From contig MU839121.1 in NCBI GenBank assembly GCA_030685235.1, positions 248,001 to 312,000 of the forward strand: a DNA stretch of 64,000 nucleotides, given 5' to 3'. The translations under genes were made by a program, and so were the position numbers. Source of the stretch: Copromyces sp. CBS 386.78. Taxonomy: Eukaryota > Ascomycota > Sordariomycetes > Sordariales > Sordariaceae. Shown one piece after another: positions 57,990 to 64,000 of the stretch; position 1 is the first letter of the stretch, and the number at the start of each line of letters is the position of its first letter. The notes beneath the pieces were generated by a model. It saw only the letters and a program-made list of their open reading frames with translations, did no database searches and was not told where the DNA came from.

Positions 57990-60229
57990 ATAGGAGATAT
58001 AATATTACTCCGAAGAGTAATATTACAACGGTAGTAGGGGGTATTATTAAAATATAAATTATAATCTTTAAAAATATTTGAATAGTCGGAAATTTAATAA
58101 AAAGGGGGGGCACAAAACCCTTAATAGCTAAGAGGGAGTATAAAACCGAAAGGTCTATTATCGGGGCAGAGAGGAGCGGAACGTTATAAATTCTAAAACG
58201 AGATATTATAATATCCGGACGGTAAAGTAGCAGTAGCAGCAGCTAGAATAATAGTAGGAGGGGGAATAGTAGCAGGAGTAGCAGTAATAAGAGTAGCAGT
58301 AGCAGGAGTAATAGTAGTAGGAGTAGTAGTAGTAGCAGCAATAGTAGTAGGTCTAGGCGGCGAAGTATTATAAATATCCTCTTCTTCTTTATTTAAAAAG
58401 GGGGGAAGGGAGTTCGAAATAATATTTTCATTAATATTTTAAATGGCCTCTACCGGGGGCTCTACAATTTCCACATCCTTAAAAATAATTAGCGAAACAT
58501 TCTAAATAAAATCGCTAGCCTCGATTTTACTAAAGTTATAATATACTGAAAAATCATCGAAGATATTAAATATCCAATCGTATAAAGTTCTATCTTTTTT
58601 CTAAATACTACTAATACGGAAGTACTAGCGAATATTTAAATTGAACCGTTTTTCAACGGTAGCGACTTTAGCAATAACGATTATAATAATTACTAGGCTA
58701 ATCTTTAAGAAATACTAGCGCTTACCCCTTCTATTAGCAAAATTGTTTTACTAAAGTAAAATGTTAAATATAAGTTTATAATAAATATTGTACAAAAATT
58801 CGTTAATATAGCTATAAATCTAATTCTTCGCATATTTATTATTTTCTAACGTTTTTTCCTAAACGGTTAAGTCGATACAAAAGTTACCGTCGGGCTTCTA
58901 ACCCTAATCTTAAAACTATAGGAGGGCTTAGTTCTATAATAATATATTAAAATAATTTATAAAAAATATAAAGATTTTTGGAAGGAAAAAAACATAAAAA
59001 TTTTTAGGCAAAACTTCAGACTTACGTAGAAACATTAGAATAAAAGCTTATACTTAAAATTATTATAGGTTACACTAATATAATTATAAAATTCCTCGAA
59101 TATTATACTATTAGTACTAATATTAGAAAATATATTCTTTATCGCCGAAAATATTAATTTATTTAAAAAATAAACGAATAAATATTTAAAATATTTTTTA
59201 GAAATACTATTTTTAGCCAACTTAATATTAGCGATACTTAGAGGGTTGGGATCGATATTTTAGTAATAGTTTACAATACGAAAATTGTAATTTCGTACTA
59301 CGAGGAAGTTCGCGCAGGTAACTAATAGAAAATATAGCGGCCAGCTTACTTTAACCGGCTTACTAACCTTTACTATGGATCCTTTCACGGTCGAACCGCC
59401 TTTTATATAGGTAACGGACTAGTTAAGGGTATACGGCGTAGCGGAACTAGAGTTAAAGCTAATACCGGGTAGTAAACGAGAAATAGCCGGGGTAATAGGA
59501 GGAGGGGGTAATTGTTAAGAATCTCGTTAATTTTACGTAAAAAAGATTTAGGTAAATAATAATAAAAATAAATCAAGGGAATTATTAATTTAATTCTTAC
59601 CTAAATACTTATACCTTCGGCGGTTTAACCGACCGTATTAGTACTAAAGCGGTTGGACCGGGGAGGGTAGGGAGGGCGAGGAGGGTTGCCGCCGGAGGAT
59701 ATAATAATAATATCGTAGTAATAATACTTATTACTATTGTTATTATTATTCTTCTTCGTAATAATGAAAAAGAAAGAAAAAAAAGGTAAGAAAATAAAAC
59801 GACGGCGGCGACGACTACTTAATTTAATAACGATAATAAGAAGAGGAGAGAAAGAGGAAGAGGAAGAGGGAGAGAGGAGGGGTAAAAATCTAGAAATAAT
59901 AAAAATCTTTCAAAAATTATATACGTTAGATCTAGCCTAATAATTATATATTTGTTTAATCGAATTTAGACGATAAATCAACTAGAAGGTACGCAATTTC
60001 AATAATATACTAAAGTATAATATTGTCTAATATTTTGGTTGCTAGGTTAAGTCGATTTCTATTGGTTACTATAGGAAAATTTCGAATCTTTCTTAAAATA
60101 CCGAATATTTCTCCTCTATACAATAATAACTACAATAATAAGAAAATCTTTATAGTTTTCTATTATTTTTCCTATTTTTATTAAATTTATATTAACCCAA
60201 CTTATTTAAACCTATTAAAATATCGATCC
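57990..60229. other. RIP-mutated DNA right of element 3, partly readable
   Basis: Contains an AGTAGC/AGTAAT trinucleotide repeat at about 58226-58350. A minus-strand frame from about 59500 to 58800 is partly open (LLPGISFNSSSATPYTLN, then GSIVKVSKPVKVSWPL near 59390-59320; a 61-codon open piece at 59220-59035) but matches no domain I can name. A purine-rich GAGGAAGAGGAAGAGG tract lies near 59844-59882. It is probably part of the same large repeat as the transposase that follows. Confidence 0.35.
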
Positions 60230-63200
60230 GTAATATATTCGGGCGTAAGAGACGACGTATTACGTTCGGGGGCGCCGCCTATAAGGATACGTTTACTGCG
60301 TAAGCCCGTAAAATTAAAGCCGCCGCGAAATAATTTCCTTCCGGTACTATTAATACGCCGGATAACGATTTCAATATTAGGATAGGTAGTTATAACGATA
60401 ATAATATAAATTAGGATTTTATAAATATATTTAATAATAAGACCTTTAGTAAAAATAATTTTAAAACGGAAGACGAAGGTTAGTAAAATCCCCCTTTTAA
60501 AAAAAATAAAAGAAAAATTAACTAATAAATTTTCTAGGTATTCTTGACTTTAATAATATTTATAATAGCGACCTTCAGGATATTACAATTACTATTAGCC
60601 GAATTATTCTTGGGTTCGAAGAAATAATCGGTACTAATTTATACGAAGGTATTGTAGAAGATCTATTAGAATTTATAATATTCGACGAGCCTTAAAAAGA
60701 GGCCGTACCGCTAAAGTTTATACTTAAATTAAAAGAAAATCCTACCGATATATCTATATTAGTCTTAATCCGCTAGAATAAGGAGGTTGAAATTTCAAAT
60801 TTTTAAAAGCTCTTTACGATATATACCAATTTAATAGGTATAAGCCGCGAAAATTAAATATTGTTAAGGGAGATCTTATTATAAATTAAAGGTAATAACG
60901 GCTAAGTGCCTAATATAATTTTAGAATTGTTAAAGTAGGTATCGACTTTAAAGGACCGAATACGAAAACGGATACCTATAATAAATATACGGGAAGCTAA
61001 AATTCCGTTGAATATTTTTAAACTCTCTACCCTACCTACTATATTAAAACTAATAGAAAGATATCGATTCGAAGTAGCTAAATATATTTACAATATTAAA
61101 AATACTATTAATAATATATTGAAAAAGGCGATTAAAATTATAAGGGAGTAGAAATTATCTTTATACCTTAATATAAGAACGGCCGCTAGCGAACTAAATA
61201 AGGTTAAGGAAAAATTTAAGAAATTCTAAAAGTAATATAAAAACGTCGATACATCTACTAAGAATTTTTCCATCGCCAAAATAATATTTATATTTTTTAA
61301 TCTACCGATAATATTTAAGAATATTATAATTTTAAATATCGGTAAGAAATTTTACTCCGGACCCGGTTTTTTTATTAACGAACCCCAAGAATTATATTAT
61401 TCGTACTTATAATTATCGTTTATCCGTAATACTTATAAAATATATATATATATTATCGACAAGGGCGAAAAAAGAGGATATATTTTCCTATTTAATTAGA
61501 TTTATTACCGGTATATAGATTATACTATTTACCTTTTTAAATACTATACTATTCTAAATAATATTAATAAAATCTATAATATTCATATTAGCCGGGTATA
61601 TAATGTAGGGTATAATTATCGATTGAATTTTTTTATATCGGATAAGGAGTAATTAATATTAAAAATTTAAAAGGCCCTTTAATATAATAACGAACGAATT
61701 TATATAATTAATATAGATTTAGACCCGCTACTTAAAGAAGACGAATTAATTTTAAGTATTAATTTTACTTTTATTTTAGAGCGCTAAATATATTTTTACG
61801 TCGATACTAATATATATGTAAACTGTTATTTTAGTGAAAATTATAAAGACCTAAATTTTAAACCGACGAAAATAGTGCCGGTTCAACCTTATAAAAAATA
61901 CGACGAATTAATATATAAACCTCGAAGAGAAGAATAGTATATATACCGTCGGATAATATTACCCGACGGAAGTATTGCCCCTTTATATTATAAATACCCT
62001 TTACGGGCCGAATTCGAACTTATTATATTCGGGCGCTAAATATTCGAATAAGAATAGGACGAAGTCCGTTTAAATGCCTTACCCGTCTTTTTACTACTAT
62101 ATTTAAATTTTATTAATAGTTTTAGAATTTTCTAAAATTTGTATTGTAGTTTAATAAATTATTATATTACCCCTACTAATTTAACCGAAATAGAATAGGC
62201 TCGTCCTAATAGTATTTTCCTAATCGTACTCGGTCTATATAATTTAGACTTTAATAATATTGTTAAGGCCCTATATATTATAATTTATTTAGATAATAAT
62301 ATAATTATAGAGATTAACGGCCGGAAAGTTCGATTATACGTATATACTTTATATTATATTAGTAATATACTTTAATAAGCGGAAAATTCTAATTTGAAGG
62401 GTCTTTGTACGAAGAAATTCTATTAATACTATTATATACCTAATACCCGCGGTACGTATATTACTATAGTTAATACCCAATTCGATATTAATACTACTAA
62501 ATTAGGTCGATATTATTACTAATTAAAAGAAATATAATATAAAATATTTTTAATAAAATATAAGACGTACATCGAAATATATAGTAAAATATAAAGTATA
62601 ATAAGGCCTAATCCCCTATTAATATCCTTAAGCCCTACTTTAGACTTAATATTAATACGCCCTATTAATTTAATTTATTCGGAATTTAATAAAGTAGTAA
62701 ATTTAATATATTATTTTTTCCGGGACGGGATTTTAAAAAAGAAAGCCCGTATAAAATACTTTATTAAACTTCGTATATAGTTGTTTCCGCTAGAAACTAA
62801 ATATTTACAATCCCCTTACTACTATTTATAAAATTATAAAATATCTTATTATAGAATATAGGCTATTATAGCTCTAGTATTCTTATTGGCCTAATTAAAA
62901 AAAGTTTATATATAGAAAGCCTTTTATAATAAGGCTAAGGCGGAAACTGGGCGCGATTTAATCAAATTAATTATTAAAATAATTATAATTATTTTTAAAG
63001 GTTATATCGTTATAATAAATTATAACGTAACCTCTAAATAGCGCTATAATATAAAAGAAATTACTCTTTATAATCGTAAACTCTTCAATTAACTATATTT
63101 ATTTATATTAAAAACGTCTTTTAAAGCCGCTTCGGTAGTAAGATTGGTCGGGTCCGTTAGGGATTCTATTACTAGTTCGGTTACTAGTTCTCGTAATATT

Positions 63201-63400
63201 ACGCCGGACAATAAAACTAAGCCGATACTTTAAGAAAGGGGGAAATTATTATAATATTTAAACGATACCTTACGGCCAAATATTTATACTAGTATTTATT
63301 TTAAGGATTTCGCGGAGGAATATATATTACCAATTAATTATAATACGTTAACGGGTGAAAATCTTCATTAGTAAATCCCCTCGGGTATTAATATTAGTAT
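60230..63400 (+). pseudogene. Probable CACTA/Plavaka-type fungal DNA transposase, RIP-degraded
   Basis: A plus-strand frame of roughly 1000 codons can be followed with almost only TAA/TAG interruptions. Recognisable segments: KKYDELIYKPRREE followed by YRRIILPDGSIAPLYYKYPL (about 61896-61990), then LPVFLLLYLNFINSFRIF..LYCSLINYYITPTNLTEIE (about 62080-62195), PNSIFLIVLGLYNLDFNNIVKAL (about 62206-62270), INGRKVRLYVYTLYYISNIL (about 62316-62370), and RPINLIYSEFNKVVNLIYYF (about 62660-62718). The order and spacing resemble large fungal transposase-domain proteins of the Plavaka/CACTA group, as I recall them. The call rests on remembered family texture, so a KDZ-type or other large transposase is possible. 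No termini were identified; the element may run off the window. Confidence 0.45.
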
Positions 63401-64000
63401 TTACCCCTAATCGAACTTTATAATTTCGTAAAGTCCAAAAATGCACGTAACCTAAAATAGCCGTACGCGGGCAATTTGCGTAAAATACATAAAATTTCTT
63501 ATATACCCTACTTTAATACTCGTCGTATTTTTAATTAATTCGACCGATTTAGATTCTAACGACCTTTGCGCGCAGGTATTTTACAATTCGTATTTATAAA
63601 ACGAATTATTCGAATATCGAAAAAGTACTATTTGTAAAGTTAAATTTCTAGGAAACTATACGACTATTACTCCAAAATACATTCAAATTTACCGACCCCA
63701 ATCTTACAGCCGAAATTTAAAAATTATACCTCGCATACCCGTACCTATTTGGCCGTATATTATTGTACGCTAATTAAAACGACTTAAATAAATCCCTAGT
63801 AGCGGAGATCTAATTAGAGTAAGAAATAGAATATAAAGTCGATATTAATTAGTCGGCGAACGATATATATATAGACCTTACTACTATTAATAAAATCCCT
63901 ACAAAGGAAATTAGCCAATATTAATATTTAGCCAACGAAGGGAGACGCCTACTTATACGTATAAATATTCTCGCTACTACGCCTACATTCTAGAAGCTCA
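63401..64000. other. RIP-mutated terminal stretch, no gene seen
   Basis: AT-rich sequence with scattered better-preserved CG-containing patches (63420-63480, 63560-63590). No motif or repeat boundary recognised before the window ends. Confidence 0.4.

Noticed and set aside
58226..58350. Possible inverted copy of the trinucleotide tract at 42060-42235, marking ends of one element
   Set aside because: Both are simple repeats with similar units but no shared unique sequence, so homology cannot be claimed.

Overview
The window looks like nuclear DNA of a filamentous ascomycete, most likely Neurospora or a close Sordariales relative. The evidence is short introns with GTNNGT-like donors and CTAAC/CTGAC branch sites, a fungal NMA111 (HtrA/Omi) gene, a TOK-type two-pore potassium channel remnant, and very large AT-rich blocks. 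In those blocks CpN is depleted, TA is enriched and old coding frames are full of TAA/TAG. That is the signature of repeat-induced point mutation (RIP).

Layout. (1) 0-7.3 kb, normal composition: the 3' part of a broken or partial TOK channel gene (+) and a complete three-exon nma111 gene (+), followed by a microsatellite-rich spacer. (2) 7.3-34.6 kb, one RIP-mutated block, which is a single nested insertion. The outer Ty3/Gypsy chromodomain retrotransposon (element 1, minus strand, matching 347-bp LTRs, 5-bp target duplication) was entered in its reverse transcriptase by a second chromovirus (element 2, plus strand, 13479-20669, 221-bp LTRs, target duplication ACTAT). It was also entered in its gag region by a Tad-like LINE-containing insertion (about 23.7-32.5 kb). 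The LINE in turn carries an almost unmutated 673-bp terminal-inverted-repeat element. (3) 34.6-41.4 kb, normal composition: two small inverted-repeat elements, microsatellites, an acidic membrane-protein ORF and a J-domain protein gene, both on the minus strand. (4) 41.4-64 kb, a second RIP-mutated block: a third Gypsy element (42524-57989, minus strand, 566-bp LTRs, target duplication ATAG) interrupted by a 683-bp unmutated element with inverted subterminal repeats, then a RIP-degraded transposase of probable CACTA/Plavaka type.

The intact cellular genes have unrelated roles: NMA111 is a nuclear/possibly mitochondrial serine protease, and the other is a J-domain co-chaperone. No metabolic cluster is visible.

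Most notable points: an ATG-free, arginine-rich in-frame extension upstream of the NMA111 start, suggesting a dual-localised protease; an in-frame UGA-CUG junction joining the J-domain ORF to a downstream membrane-spanning ORF; and reciprocal mutation gradients across the LTR pairs of all three retrotransposons, which give the order of insertion and RIP. Splice sites, frames and repeat boundaries were read by eye. All family assignments come from recognised motifs, not from database searches.
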